Below, piece by piece: positions 1 to 8,744 of a DNA stretch of 64,000 nucleotides. The notes below the pieces were generated by a model. That model was not told the DNA's origin, made no database searches, and was given only the letters and a program-made list of their open reading frames with translations. This DNA is from Burkholderiaceae bacterium (lineage in GTDB: Bacteria > Pseudomonadota > Gammaproteobacteria > Burkholderiales > Burkholderiaceae_B): the NCBI GenBank assembly GCA_030158305.1, contig JAOATE010000061.1:48490-112489 (forward strand), read 5' to 3'. The number at the start of each line of letters is the position of its first letter. Position 1 is the stretch's first letter. Position numbers and translations under genes: made by a program.

Positions 1-427
1 GAATAGAAAAACTAAAGACAGCCACCATCATGACACCACGATCGTATGAGCTGTTGTGTCGCCAGGCCGCCAACGCTCCCAAGGGAATCGCGATCAAGAC
101 CGAGACACACAGGGTCATAATCATTAGGGTAAACGTGGGGGGCATCCGTTGGACGATCATCTGAGAAACAGGCACGCCCGTAAAAAGCGAGTTGCCCAGA
201 TCACCTTGCAGAACATTGAACAACCACAAGGTAAAGCGATGATAGAACGGCTGATCCAGACCAAGGGTCTGTCTGATACGAGCGATGTCTTCGAGGGAGG
301 CTTCTTCGCCTGCGAGAAAGACAGCCGGATCGCCTGGAGCCAAATCGAGCAATCCATACACAAACAGCGCGACCACCAGCATGACAGGCAATGTCAGCAA
401 CAAACGGCGAATAGTGTAAGCAAACAT
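1..427 (-). CDS. DppB/GsiC-type ABC transporter permease (partial, C-terminus off window)
   Basis: Inner-membrane permease of a peptide/opine/nickel-type ABC importer; only the first 142 residues are in the window because the gene runs off the left edge. I translated it by hand from the ATG ending at 427. The opening MFAYTIRRLLLTLPV and the early LAPGDPA segment are typical of the DppB family, as is the GDLGNSLFTG stretch. One hydrophobic segment lies at about residues 9-27 and a second begins near residue 100 (TLMIMTLCVSVLIAIPLGAL). It is divergent from the cysteine lyase gene at 592. Its partner genes must lie to the left. A family 5 binding protein sits 15 kb away at 15415, but nothing links the two. 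Confidence 0.85.
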   Translation of the reverse strand, partial: MFAYTIRRLLLTLPVMLVVALFVYGLLDLAPGDPAVFLAGEEASLEDIARIRQTLGLDQPFYHRFTLWLFNVLQGDLGNSLFTGVPVSQMIVQRMPPTFTLMIMTLCVSVLIAIPLGALAAWRHNSSYDRGVMMVAVFSFSI

Positions 428-591
428 CTAGATCACACGTCCTGAAAGGCATCAATGTGACCTGATGCTATCGACTGATGCGCAGTCCGTCAACAGATTA
501 TTTTTGACTTGGCAACACGCAAGCGCAGGCGTACATTGTGCGGCACACACAGTCCAAATATTGAAATCATTCAAACGATCAGGAGACAAGT

Positions 592-1608
592 ATGGATTTG
601 AGCCGCTTCGCACGACGTCAATACACAGTGGGTGCTTCACCTATTGAGTTTTTGCCAAACTTCACCAAGGCCCTAGGCGGCCCTAAAGTCTGGATCAAGC
701 GCGACGATATGCTTGGCTTGGCGCCTGGCGGTAACAAAACTCGCAAACTTGAATTTCTGATGGGCGATGCGCTCGCAAAAGGTGCAGATACGCTGATCAC
801 GTGTGGTGCACCACAATCCAACCATTGTCGAATCACCTTGGCTGCAGCCGTCAAAGAAGGCCTGAAATGTCGCTTTGTGATTGAGGAGCGCGTGCCAGGC
901 AGCTACGACCCAGAAGCCAGCGGCAACAATTTCATGTTTCGATTACTCGGCGTCGAAAGCATCACCGTGGTGCCCGGTGGCTCCAATATGGCGCAAGCGA
1001 TGGAAGCGGCCGCGCAGGAGGCACGCGCGCAAGGACGCAAACCCTACATCATTCCTGGCGGTGGTTCCAATGCAATCGGCGGCTTAGGCTATGTCGCTTG
1101 TGCACAAGAAATTCAACAGCAACTGTTTGAAATGGGTCAACCCATGGACCATATCGTCGTGGGATCGGGAAGCTCTGGCACACACGGTGGTTTGGTGGCG
1201 GGCTTTTTAGGCAACAACATTAAGATCCCACTGGTGGGAATCGGTGTGAGCCGCGACCCTCAAGACCAAAACCCTTTGGTGCATAAAGAGGCGCAAGCCA
1301 TTATGGATTTGCTCGGGACAGGCATTCAAGTCCCAGCCGAAGCGGTTGTGTCTTTTGGCGACTGGTGGCGTCCAAAATACTCGATCCCCAATCCCGCCAT
1401 GGTCGAAGCGGTGCAGTTACTCGCTCGTACGGAAGCCATCTTGCTTGACCCTGTTTACACAGGAAAAATCATGGCCGGCTTGATCGGCTTGAGTCGTCAA
1501 GGCTACTTTAAGTCGACAGATAATGTTCTATTCCTGCATACGGGGGGCGCCACCTCGCTGCATGCCTACGAGTCTGTCATTCTGGGTGATCCAGCCGACG
1601 CTAAATAG
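592..1608 (+). CDS. PLP-dependent D-cysteine desulfhydrase / L-cysteate sulfo-lyase family
   Basis: Fold-type II PLP enzyme of the ACC deaminase/D-cysteine desulfhydrase family, 338 residues, the usual family length. It would release sulfide (from D-cysteine) or sulfite (from cysteate, as CuyA does) together with ammonia and pyruvate in the cytoplasm. The PLP lysine is K49 in GGNKTRK. The QSNH motif near residues 75-78, the PGGGSN phosphate-binding loop and the C-terminal LHTGG are all present. AGGAG at 581-585 sits 6 bases before the ATG and fixes the start. A Bug binding protein and an Fsr-like exporter follow closely on the same strand, so the three probably form one transcript. Substrate choice between D-cysteine and cysteate cannot be read from motifs alone. 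Confidence 0.86.
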   Translation: MDLSRFARRQYTVGASPIEFLPNFTKALGGPKVWIKRDDMLGLAPGGNKTRKLEFLMGDALAKGADTLITCGAPQSNHCRITLAAAVKEGLKCRFVIEERVPGSYDPEASGNNFMFRLLGVESITVVPGGSNMAQAMEAAAQEARAQGRKPYIIPGGGSNAIGGLGYVACAQEIQQQLFEMGQPMDHIVVGSGSSGTHGGLVAGFLGNNIKIPLVGIGVSRDPQDQNPLVHKEAQAIMDLLGTGIQVPAEAVVSFGDWWRPKYSIPNPAMVEAVQLLARTEAILLDPVYTGKIMAGLIGLSRQGYFKSTDNVLFLHTGGATSLHAYESVILGDPADAK

Positions 1609-1664
1609 TAGTATCGTCAAACACACAATCAACAAAAATTTTGCACCAACTAATAGGTGGAGAC

Positions 1665-2630
1665 ATGAAAATATTGAAAGCAGGTTTGCTGGCTGCAGCA
1701 TTGGCAACGCTATCCGTCAGCGCAATTGCCCAGAACTACCCCTCCAAGCCGATTCGCTGGGTCGTCCCCTACACACCGGGTGGCTATACGGATAATGTGA
1801 CGCGCATGGTGACTGCGAAAGTCCAGACGATTTTGGGCCAACCGATCATTATTGAAAACAAGCCCGGTGCCAACTCCATCATCGGCGCAGACTTTGTCGC
1901 CAAAGCAGCACCCGATGGCTACACCATCCTGACCGTGATCACCGCACACGCGGCGAATGCGACCCTCTATGAAGGCAAACTGCCGTTTGACCACAAAGCG
2001 CTTGCCCCTGTTTCTTTAGTGGCAGTTTCCCCATTGATTTTGACAACAAGCAAGCAGTTTCCTGTCAAAAATGTCAGTGAACTGATTGCCTATGCCAAAG
2101 CAAATCCTGGCAAGCTTGCGTATGGTTCTTCGGGCGTTGGCTCGGCCGCCCACCTGACGTCAGAGTTGCTTCAAACCACGGCGGGCGTCAATATGATTCA
2201 CGTGCCTTATAAAGGCACGGCACCCGCGCTTGCCGACCTGATGGCAAACAACATCCAAATGCTGGTGGATGTTCCAAGCTCGATGATGCCCCATGTCAAA
2301 GGCGGCAAAGTCAATGCGCTCGCCATGTTTTCAAATCAGCGTTTACCGAGCGCCCCGGACGTCCCCACCATCAAAGAGTCTGGTGGTCCGCTCATTGAAT
2401 CCTCAAGCTGGGTCATGTTTTTTGCACCACCTGGCACACCAGCTGCGATCGTCGACAAGCTTTCCAAAGCCGTTCACGAAGCCGTCAAGTCGCCTGAGAT
2501 CACTGCCCGCTTTACCGAACTTGGCATCGTACCAATGGGTTTAAACCCAGCCGAAACAGCTAAGTTTCTTGCGGCGGAAGTCGACAAATGGGGCAACGTC
2601 ATTAAAACAGCCAAGGTCACTGTTCAATAA
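1665..2630 (+). CDS. Bug/TctC-family periplasmic solute-binding protein
   Basis: Periplasmic binding protein of the tripartite tricarboxylate transporter receptor (Bug) family, 321 residues. The signal peptide covers about residues 1-22 and ends ...SAIAQ before NYPSKPIRWVVPYTPGG, the standard Bug N-terminus. Also seen are the ENKPGAN, AAPDGYT and HVPYKGTAPALADL motifs. I chose the ATG at 1665, which follows GGTGGAG, rather than the ATG 24 bases upstream. No TctA/TctB membrane genes are nearby, so the ligand must be carried by a distant permease, or the protein acts as a sensor or scavenger. It sits between the cysteine/cysteate lyase and an MFS protein and may bind a related carboxylate; this is inference from position. 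Confidence 0.9.
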   Translation: MKILKAGLLAAALATLSVSAIAQNYPSKPIRWVVPYTPGGYTDNVTRMVTAKVQTILGQPIIIENKPGANSIIGADFVAKAAPDGYTILTVITAHAANATLYEGKLPFDHKALAPVSLVAVSPLILTTSKQFPVKNVSELIAYAKANPGKLAYGSSGVGSAAHLTSELLQTTAGVNMIHVPYKGTAPALADLMANNIQMLVDVPSSMMPHVKGGKVNALAMFSNQRLPSAPDVPTIKESGGPLIESSSWVMFFAPPGTPAAIVDKLSKAVHEAVKSPEITARFTELGIVPMGLNPAETAKFLAAEVDKWGNVIKTAKVTVQ

Positions 2631-2649
2631 ATTAATCGCCTGACTCGTC

Positions 2650-3906
2650 ATGAATAAAACCGCCGCCCACGCACAACCTCCACTCACCGGTTCAGGCACA
2701 GTGAGTGCGCAGGCGGCGACTATGCCGATTTTGCTGTCGTTGAGTTTTTGTCATTTGCTCAACGACCTCATCCAATCTCTGATTCCTGCGCTCTACCCTC
2801 TTTTAAAAACAGAATTCAATCTCGATTTCGCACAAATTGGACTGATTACACTGGCGTTTCAATTAACCGCCTCGCTTCTGCAGCCAACTGTCGGGTTTTA
2901 CACGGACAAAAAACCACAGCCCTATTCTTTGGCAATCGGGATGGGCTCAACGCTGATCGGTCTGTTGCTGCTGTCAGTCGCGAGCAGCTACACCGTTGTC
3001 TTGATCGCAGCCGCGTTAGTTGGTACAGGCTCTGCGATTTTTCACCCTGAAGCTTCTCGCGTCGCGCGTATGGCTTCGGGCGGCCGTTACGGAACAGCCC
3101 AGGCTTTGTTTCAAGTCGGCGGCAATGCGGGGCAAGCCATTGGTCCCTTGCTGGCCGCCTTTATTGTGCTCCCCCATGGCCAAGGTGCGATCGCCTGGGT
3201 GTCCATGGCAGCCTTAGTGGCCATGGCTTTTTTGACGCGTGTAGGGATGTGGTACGGCGCAAACCTGCGTCCTGCCAAAAAATCTGGTCATGCTTCGACA
3301 GAATCAAAAGACTCAGGTCTGCCGCGCGTGCGCGTATTGTTTCTGATTACGGTCTTGATGGTGTTGCTCTTTTCAAAAAATGTTTACACCTCCAGCCTCA
3401 CCTCGTTTTTTACTTTTTATCTGATCGAGCGCTTTGATTTGCCCGTGCAAGCCGCACAAATTCAGCTTTTCATTTTCATGGCTGCGATTGCAGTCGGGAC
3501 ACTGGTAGGTGGTGCGCTCACCGATCGCATTGGGCGCAGACCCATGATCTGGATTTCGATTCTTGGTGTATTGCCCTTTACGATGGCGATGCCTTATGCA
3601 GACCTGTTTTGGACAGGTGTACTGACCATCATCATTGGCATGCTGACCGCCTCAGCGTTTCCCGCCGTGCTCGTGTATGCGCATGAAGTCATGCCGGGCC
3701 GCGTGGGCTTGGTCTCAGGGATGTTCTTTGGTTTCGCCTTTGGACTCGGTGGCTTGGGTGCCGCGGTGATGGGGGGACTCGCGGATGTGTATGGCATTGC
3801 CGTGGTCTACAAGATTTGCTCGTTCCTGCCAATCTTGGGTGTCGTCGCCTGGTTTTTACCGGACATGACCAAAGAAAAAGAACGCTACCGCTCGGCAGCG
3901 GCCTGA
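2650..3906 (+). CDS. MFS transporter, fosmidomycin-resistance (Fsr) like
   Basis: Major facilitator protein of 418 residues with about twelve hydrophobic segments. The N-terminal HLLNDLIQSLIPALYPLLK stretch, the GTGSAIFHPEASRVARMAS segment and the QVGGNAGQAIGPLL stretch are characteristic of the Fsr/FsrA branch, whose known members export fosmidomycin or cyanate-like small molecules. It starts 19 bases after the Bug gene on the same strand, so co-transcription with the lyase at 592 is likely. Its role could be export of a lyase product or relief from a toxic analogue; the sequence gives the family but not the substrate. Confidence 0.87.
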   Translation: MNKTAAHAQPPLTGSGTVSAQAATMPILLSLSFCHLLNDLIQSLIPALYPLLKTEFNLDFAQIGLITLAFQLTASLLQPTVGFYTDKKPQPYSLAIGMGSTLIGLLLLSVASSYTVVLIAAALVGTGSAIFHPEASRVARMASGGRYGTAQALFQVGGNAGQAIGPLLAAFIVLPHGQGAIAWVSMAALVAMAFLTRVGMWYGANLRPAKKSGHASTESKDSGLPRVRVLFLITVLMVLLFSKNVYTSSLTSFFTFYLIERFDLPVQAAQIQLFIFMAAIAVGTLVGGALTDRIGRRPMIWISILGVLPFTMAMPYADLFWTGVLTIIIGMLTASAFPAVLVYAHEVMPGRVGLVSGMFFGFAFGLGGLGAAVMGGLADVYGIAVVYKICSFLPILGVVAWFLPDMTKEKERYRSAAA

Positions 3907-3923
3907 AAGATCGCTTGACACCT

Positions 3924-3941
3924 GCGCATCGATTGATGCGC
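3924..3941. terminator. Possible convergent terminator hairpin between MFS and porin genes
   Basis: GCGCATC at 3924-3930 pairs perfectly with GATGCGC at 3935-3941 around a GATT loop. It lies in the 35-base gap between two converging genes and abuts the porin stop codon. No clear U-tract follows on either strand, so the call is weak. Confidence 0.3.
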
Positions 3942-5183
3942 TCAAAACTGGTGACGCATCCCCACACCGAACACAAAACTCTCAGCCGTATTGATCATCG
4001 CGAAATTTTGTCCGTAGGATATATAGGTATACAGATTCGTGCGCGTAGAGAGTTGTTGCGTGAGCGCAGCGCTGTAGATTTGCTGCGTTTTAAACTGAGC
4101 GTCACCTTCCAATAACCCCTGCGGCTGCATCATCTGCCAAGAAGCTAAAAGAGTCACTTGTGAAGTCAATGGCGCCGTTATCCCGACGAGATATGAGCTC
4201 GCGCGTGCACCCGGTAAAAACAGCACGGCGCCGGGCGTCCAAGAGGTAGATATCAACCCCGAAGAGGCTGTTGCCCCCGTACCCTGAGTCTGTCCGTTCG
4301 CAAAAGCATCTTGAGAGACTCCATACGCAAGGGAGAGCTTAACCGCCTTGAAATCGTAGGCGCCACCAAGGACCCAAATACTGGGATTGGGCCCGCTCTG
4401 TTGTAGCGAGGGATCCCCGTACAACTTGTCATAAGCCGCGACCAGATTAAGAGGTCCGCGCAGGTATTGCACCCCGAGAGTCAGAGCACGCATATTTTGG
4501 CTGGAGTTAAATTTATATCCACCTGAATTCACAGGACAGGACAGGGTGTTAATACAACTCAACTCGGCTGCATAGATTGCTGATAGTTCAGTGGCAAACG
4601 AATACCCTGCACCCACCGTCAAGCCTGTAGCAGGCGTCGCCTGCAGCAGGAGCAGATTGCCAAGGCGTGAGGTGTTTGCTGAACCAAAGGATGAGCCTAT
4701 ATTGGCCTGTCCAAACCCCTCTTGGAAAGGATCGATCGATAGAAAGTAATTGGAGGCAAGATTAAGCTGACGCCCAAAATCGATACTTCCAGTTTGACGC
4801 AAGGTCATCCCCACCGTCGACTGACGACCAAATATGCGCCCGCCTTGGGCAAGCGTCCCTTGCGCAGGATTAAAACCGTTTTCAAGGACGAAATTGACTC
4901 CGAACCCACCGCCAAGATCCTCGTTGCCACGCAGTCCAAAGCGGGATCCTGACTGCACACCATTGGTCATACCAAAAAATGACTGATTGAGGGGCGATTG
5001 AGGTAGACCACCCGAGAATGCATATTGACGCACGTGATCGTATTCGAGACCCATGTCAATGATTCCGTATAAGGTCACGCCATTTTGCTGCGCTGCAGCG
5101 CCTGGGCTGAATATTCCGAAACACACAATCGAAGTCGCGATCAAGTGCAGCCGAGCATTTTTAAATAAGCGTTGAAGAACCAC
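3942..5183 (-). CDS. Gram-negative trimeric porin (Burkholderia/Bordetella type)
   Basis: General outer-membrane diffusion porin of 413 residues. A signal peptide of about 31 residues ends at GAAAQ, followed by NGVTLYGIIDMGLEYD, the usual first strand of beta-proteobacterial porins. Further signs are SRFGLRGNEDLGGG near residue 80, the GRQSTVGMT turn and a C-terminal strand ending in phenylalanine (GVGMRHQF), the signal for outer-membrane assembly. The middle is glycine- and tyrosine-rich with alternating hydrophobicity, as expected for a 16-strand barrel. It is divergent from the aldolase gene, with 92 bases between the two starts. Pore selectivity cannot be told from sequence. Confidence 0.92.
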   Translation of the reverse strand: MVLQRLFKNARLHLIATSIVCFGIFSPGAAAQQNGVTLYGIIDMGLEYDHVRQYAFSGGLPQSPLNQSFFGMTNGVQSGSRFGLRGNEDLGGGFGVNFVLENGFNPAQGTLAQGGRIFGRQSTVGMTLRQTGSIDFGRQLNLASNYFLSIDPFQEGFGQANIGSSFGSANTSRLGNLLLLQATPATGLTVGAGYSFATELSAIYAAELSCINTLSCPVNSGGYKFNSSQNMRALTLGVQYLRGPLNLVAAYDKLYGDPSLQQSGPNPSIWVLGGAYDFKAVKLSLAYGVSQDAFANGQTQGTGATASSGLISTSWTPGAVLFLPGARASSYLVGITAPLTSQVTLLASWQMMQPQGLLEGDAQFKTQQIYSAALTQQLSTRTNLYTYISYGQNFAMINTAESFVFGVGMRHQF

Positions 5184-5275
5184 GAAAAGGCCTTGTTCAG
5201 ATGTTGCAGGGTCAGATGAAGCGGAGTAATCTTTATCAGAATACCTCGAATAACTCCTATTTTAAAAGGTTCGTC

Positions 5276-6043
5276 ATGTCCGTGCACAATCTTAAAACCA
5301 AGCCCCAAGTCGATGCGATTCAACAGGCAAAAATCCATCTCGCTGCCGCCAACCGACTCGCAGTGCTGGATGATTTGCACGAAGGCATTGACAACCACTT
5401 TACGATGGCGGTACCGGGCGCCAAAGATCGCTACCTGATTTTGCCGTTCGGTCTGCACTGGTCCGAGGCGTCTGCCAGCAATCTAGTTGTCTTTAATGAA
5501 AATGGTGAGACGCTCGAGGGCGAAGGCATCGTTGAGCTCTCCGCGCAGTGTATCCACGCACCTGTGCATCGCATCACGGGTGCGAATGTCGTCTTGCATA
5601 CGCATCAAAACTGGGCCGTCACGCTCAACATGCTGCAAGATAACCGTCTGCTGCCCGCCAGCCAGACCGCAGCCTTTTTTCATGGGTTGATCGCCTATGA
5701 CGATACCTATACTGGTACCGCGGACTTTATTTCCGAAGGCGAACGACTCGCCCATGCGATTGGGGACAAAAAAATCTTGTTCATGAAAAATCATGGCGTT
5801 CTCGTGGTTGGCGATACTGTGGCTCAGGCCTACAAGCGTCTCTACAAACTCGAACGCGTGTGTCGCGCGCAAGTCTTGGCGATGAGCACCGGAAAACCTA
5901 TCCAGATTTTGTCAGACGAAGTGGTCGCTGCCGTTCAAAAACCGCCTGTCGATGATCGCCACACACGTGCCGGTCGCGACAATCTTTACTTTGAGGCGAT
6001 GATGCGCGTGTTGGACCGCGAGTTGCCCGGCTACGCGGACTAA
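5276..6043 (+). CDS. Class II aldolase/adducin family protein
   Basis: Zinc-dependent class II aldolase-fold protein, 255 residues from the ATG at 5276. An in-frame start at 5201 would add a 25-residue extension with no family resemblance, and AAAAGG lies just before the chosen start. Metal ligands H108 and H110 are in VVLHTHQNWAV and H173 is in MKNHGVLVVGD, the expected three-histidine set. HEGIDNHFTMAVPG is the usual N-terminal glycine-rich loop. Family members cleave sugar phosphates (fuculose, ribulose) or decarboxylate, but many Burkholderiales paralogues are uncharacterised. It ends 9 bases from the converging dioxygenase gene. Confidence 0.87.
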   Translation: MSVHNLKTKPQVDAIQQAKIHLAAANRLAVLDDLHEGIDNHFTMAVPGAKDRYLILPFGLHWSEASASNLVVFNENGETLEGEGIVELSAQCIHAPVHRITGANVVLHTHQNWAVTLNMLQDNRLLPASQTAAFFHGLIAYDDTYTGTADFISEGERLAHAIGDKKILFMKNHGVLVVGDTVAQAYKRLYKLERVCRAQVLAMSTGKPIQILSDEVVAAVQKPPVDDRHTRAGRDNLYFEAMMRVLDRELPGYAD

Positions 6044-6052
6044 ATCAACGTC

Positions 6053-7108
6053 TTAGTTTGGCTCAAGAGGTGCGATCCAAGAGGCGGCGGGTACCATCAC
6101 CCCGCCTCTCACACCTGGCTCAGTCGTCCCATAGCGCTCTGCCCATACTGGAGCAAGTGGCCGGGCCTGAGGTGAAGACAACCACAACCGCAACAAATGT
6201 CTTTTGCGTGTAGGCTCTTGCCAATCCTCGAACGCCGTCCGATCGTGAAGCAAGGTGTGGTTGTGGACAAACTGCATATCCCCCGCTTCGAGTCGCATCA
6301 GAAAATTCAAGCGCGTATCGTTGGACAGCGCATCAAAACAATCCAAGGCTTCGACATGTAAAGGAGTCAGACGCATCGCGTCATCGAAACGCTGTGCAGA
6401 GTCGATGTATTGGCGCTGATAAATCGTCGACATGAGTTGCGCATGCCAAGAAAAGACAGGAATTTCAAAATAAGGTTTTTGACCGGGCGCGACATCGCCG
6501 CGCCGATCGGTCGCAATCGGGTCAAACAGAGCGGCTGCGAGCGAGGGATAATCGCGGCGCATGACGTTATAAATCGTATTCGAAGAGACGAGCGCCGAGT
6601 CGCCTCCGGCTTTAGCTTGATGCAAGCATACTAGCCCCACGATGTCGCTCGAATCCGTGTGAAACGTTTGACGCTCATGGGTTTGATAAATCCTGACTTT
6701 GGGATCATCGGCATTGAGTCCCAGATCCATCACATGTCCCAGCACATGTCCTTTGGCGTTTTGCGGGCGCGGATGACCGAGATGACAGCCCAAGCCAAAG
6801 AATGCAGCCGCAGTGATCTCGCGCGACCATTCATGCACGGGCAAGGCGCGCACCAACGCAAAACCGCTCCCATGGATCAGCTCATCATGCAATCTTGCCA
6901 ACCTAGGGCCGAGCGTCGGCAACATAAAATTTTCACGTCGGATCGCCGCGATATCTGGATGGGTCGCCAAAGCACGTTGGGCGGCCTGTTCGAGCTCTCT
7001 GAGCTCCTCATCCTTGAGATAGTGAATCCAACGGTCAGACGCGCAAGCCTCAGGGCCTAACCAAGCACTTGGAGCCACAATTTCTGGAGGCAAAGCATCG
7101 ATCTGCAT
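6053..7108 (-). CDS. TauD/TfdA-like Fe(II)/2-oxoglutarate dioxygenase
   Basis: Cytoplasmic non-heme iron oxygenase of 351 residues. The iron facial triad is visible: H150 and D152 in QTFHTDSSD and distal H288 in NHTLLHDRTAFED. The arginine-rich RKRHLLRLWL near residue 301 supplies the 2-oxoglutarate-binding arginine. LCLHQAKAGGDSALVSS is the usual strand after the HTD motif. Relatives hydroxylate taurine, aryloxyacetates or other small acids; the 351-residue length and N-terminal extension are closer to the broad TauD-like group than to true TauD (about 280). It is divergent from the TauE/SafE gene (66-base gap), which may hint at organosulfur use, but the substrate is not defined. Confidence 0.88.
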   Translation of the reverse strand: MQIDALPPEIVAPSAWLGPEACASDRWIHYLKDEELRELEQAAQRALATHPDIAAIRRENFMLPTLGPRLARLHDELIHGSGFALVRALPVHEWSREITAAAFFGLGCHLGHPRPQNAKGHVLGHVMDLGLNADDPKVRIYQTHERQTFHTDSSDIVGLVCLHQAKAGGDSALVSSNTIYNVMRRDYPSLAAALFDPIATDRRGDVAPGQKPYFEIPVFSWHAQLMSTIYQRQYIDSAQRFDDAMRLTPLHVEALDCFDALSNDTRLNFLMRLEAGDMQFVHNHTLLHDRTAFEDWQEPTRKRHLLRLWLSSPQARPLAPVWAERYGTTEPGVRGGVMVPAASWIAPLEPN

Positions 7109-7174
7109 AAGTATCCTAAAAAGTAATGCGGTCTGAAATGGTGCTATCGTAAGCGCTGACTGACGCCAATTATA

Positions 7175-7933
7175 ATGACTGACTCGATTCTCTCACTCAC
7201 CCTCGTCGCCTTCGTTTTCATCCTTGCCGGACTGGTTAAAGGCGTTATCGGCATGGGGCTCCCCACGATTGCGATCGGTCTGCTTGGCTTGATTGTTGCA
7301 CCCGTCGAGGCCGCCGCGATGCTGGTGCTCCCCTCTCTCATTACCAATATTTGGCAACTGATCTCCGGCCCGAGTTTTATTGCCTTGCTGAAAAGATTTA
7401 AGTTTCTTTTGCTCGGCATTTGCTGTGGCACACCTTTTGGCGTGAGTTTTATTGTGAGTGGCCAAACTGCGATCGTGACCGCGGGCTTAGGCGTTGTGCT
7501 GATGGCGTATGGTCTCTATGGCTTATCCGCAGCACGCATCAAGGTCTCCGCACGCGCTGAGTTGTGGACGTCACCTTTGATTGGTTTCATCACAGGAATC
7601 TTATCTGGCGCCACGGGAATTGCCGCCCTGCCTCTTGCACCTTACTTCACCGCGCTTGAACTGAAACGCGATGAGTTGATTCAAGCGTTGGGCTTGGGAT
7701 TTACTGTCGCCTCGCTCGCCTTAGCAATCGGCCTGCTCATCACAGGTGAATATGAAGTTGAGATCGCCACTGCCTCGTTACTGGCCTTAGCACCTGCCTT
7801 TGTGGGGGTATTTGTGGGGCAATTCCTGAGAAAGAAAATTCCACAGGAACAGTTTCGTCGCTACTTCTTTTTAAGCTTGATCTTTCTGGGTGCAGCGACT
7901 GCTTTTAGAGCGATCAGCCTGATTTCAGGCTAA
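7175..7933 (+). CDS. TauE/SafE-family sulfite/anion exporter
   Basis: Integral membrane protein of 252 residues with about eight hydrophobic helices in the two-repeat TauE/SafE pattern. Repeat signatures are GLVKGVIGMGLPTIAIGLLG near residue 20 and GFITGILSGATGIAALPLAP near residue 133. Members export sulfite or sulfoacetate after sulfonate breakdown, or carry other small anions. It is divergent from the TauD-like dioxygenase and shares its control region. A link to sulfite export is plausible given the TauD-like, cysteate-lyase-like and flavin reductase genes nearby, but it is inference. Confidence 0.88.
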   Translation: MTDSILSLTLVAFVFILAGLVKGVIGMGLPTIAIGLLGLIVAPVEAAAMLVLPSLITNIWQLISGPSFIALLKRFKFLLLGICCGTPFGVSFIVSGQTAIVTAGLGVVLMAYGLYGLSAARIKVSARAELWTSPLIGFITGILSGATGIAALPLAPYFTALELKRDELIQALGLGFTVASLALAIGLLITGEYEVEIATASLLALAPAFVGVFVGQFLRKKIPQEQFRRYFFLSLIFLGAATAFRAISLISG

Positions 7934-7957
7934 CCGAACTAAAAGCCAAGCACCGAC

Positions 7958-8587
7958 TTATTTAGCAGGTGTGTACTCTTTGGGGCGAATCATCTCAAAC
8001 AAGGTATTGACCTCAACATAGTCGCCCTTGTAGCCACAACGACCGAGTGGACGAGCCGCTGCGGTGTCAAAGATACCGTCTTTGAGAAATTCATCATTGA
8101 TATGCACACCGACCACCTCACCGAGCGTGAGCCATGTGTCGATCAGCTCGCCTTTGGCATTCTTGAGCTGAGTAGTGCTGATAAGTTTGCACTCCAGCGC
8201 GGCAATCGCACGGGCGATACGCGGTGGCTTAACCAAGGTCGAGGCAGCAGCTTCGAGGCCCGCCAGTTTCATCTCATCCACACCTGGCTCAACAGAGGCT
8301 GAGCTGATGTTCATTTCTTGGGCGAGCTCCGCACCACAGAAATTCGCGACAAACTCGCCCGTCGCATCAATGTTATTGACACTGTCTTTGCGCACGTGGC
8401 TGGTACAAAAACCGATCACGGGTGGTGTTTCAGCAAAGGCGTTAAAGAAGCTGTAAGGCGCGAGATTGACACGTCCCTGCAGATCGATACTGGAGATCCA
8501 GCCGATGGGCCGTGGCGCTACGATGGCTTTAAAAGGGTTGTGTGGCAGGCCATGGCCTTTGCTGGGTTCGTAAAAATAATCGCTCAC
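7958..8587 (-). CDS. Flavin reductase family protein (FMN-binding split barrel)
   Basis: FMN-binding split-barrel protein, 209 residues if started at the GTG ending at 8587, which is preceded by AAGGA at a good distance. An ATG at 8671 would add 28 poorly conserved residues. Signature segments are NPFKAIVAPRPIGWIS, GRVNLAPYSFFNAFAETPP and KDSVNNIDATGEFVAN, close to the YP-type flavoredoxin/flavin reductase group. It could supply reduced flavin to a partner monooxygenase or act directly on a small substrate. It converges with the TauE/SafE gene (24-base gap) and is divergent from the nitrile hydratase-like operon. Confidence 0.87.
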   Translation of the reverse strand: MSDYFYEPSKGHGLPHNPFKAIVAPRPIGWISSIDLQGRVNLAPYSFFNAFAETPPVIGFCTSHVRKDSVNNIDATGEFVANFCGAELAQEMNISSASVEPGVDEMKLAGLEAAASTLVKPPRIARAIAALECKLISTTQLKNAKGELIDTWLTLGEVVGVHINDEFLKDGIFDTAAARPLGRCGYKGDYVEVNTLFEMIRPKEYTPAK

Positions 8588-8744
8588 GGAGACATCCTTA
8601 AAAGAATCAGTGCTGAAATGGAGTGAATGCTGTGATCTTTTAGCACAAAAATTTTGCTCAACAAACGTCAAACGACAAGACAGTGCTGACTAAATAGGTG
8701 TAAAAATAGACTCTATCCCGATCAAGTTGATATGAGAGTCCAGA

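Noticed and set aside
3594..3976. Minus-strand open frames opposite the end of the Fsr-like gene
   Set aside because: They are antisense shadows with proline/arginine-rich low-similarity translations.
8709..8740. GACTCT...AGAGTC inverted repeat upstream of the nitrile hydratase-like operon as an operator
   Set aside because: Only six bases pair across a 20-base gap that overlaps the likely leader; too weak to call.
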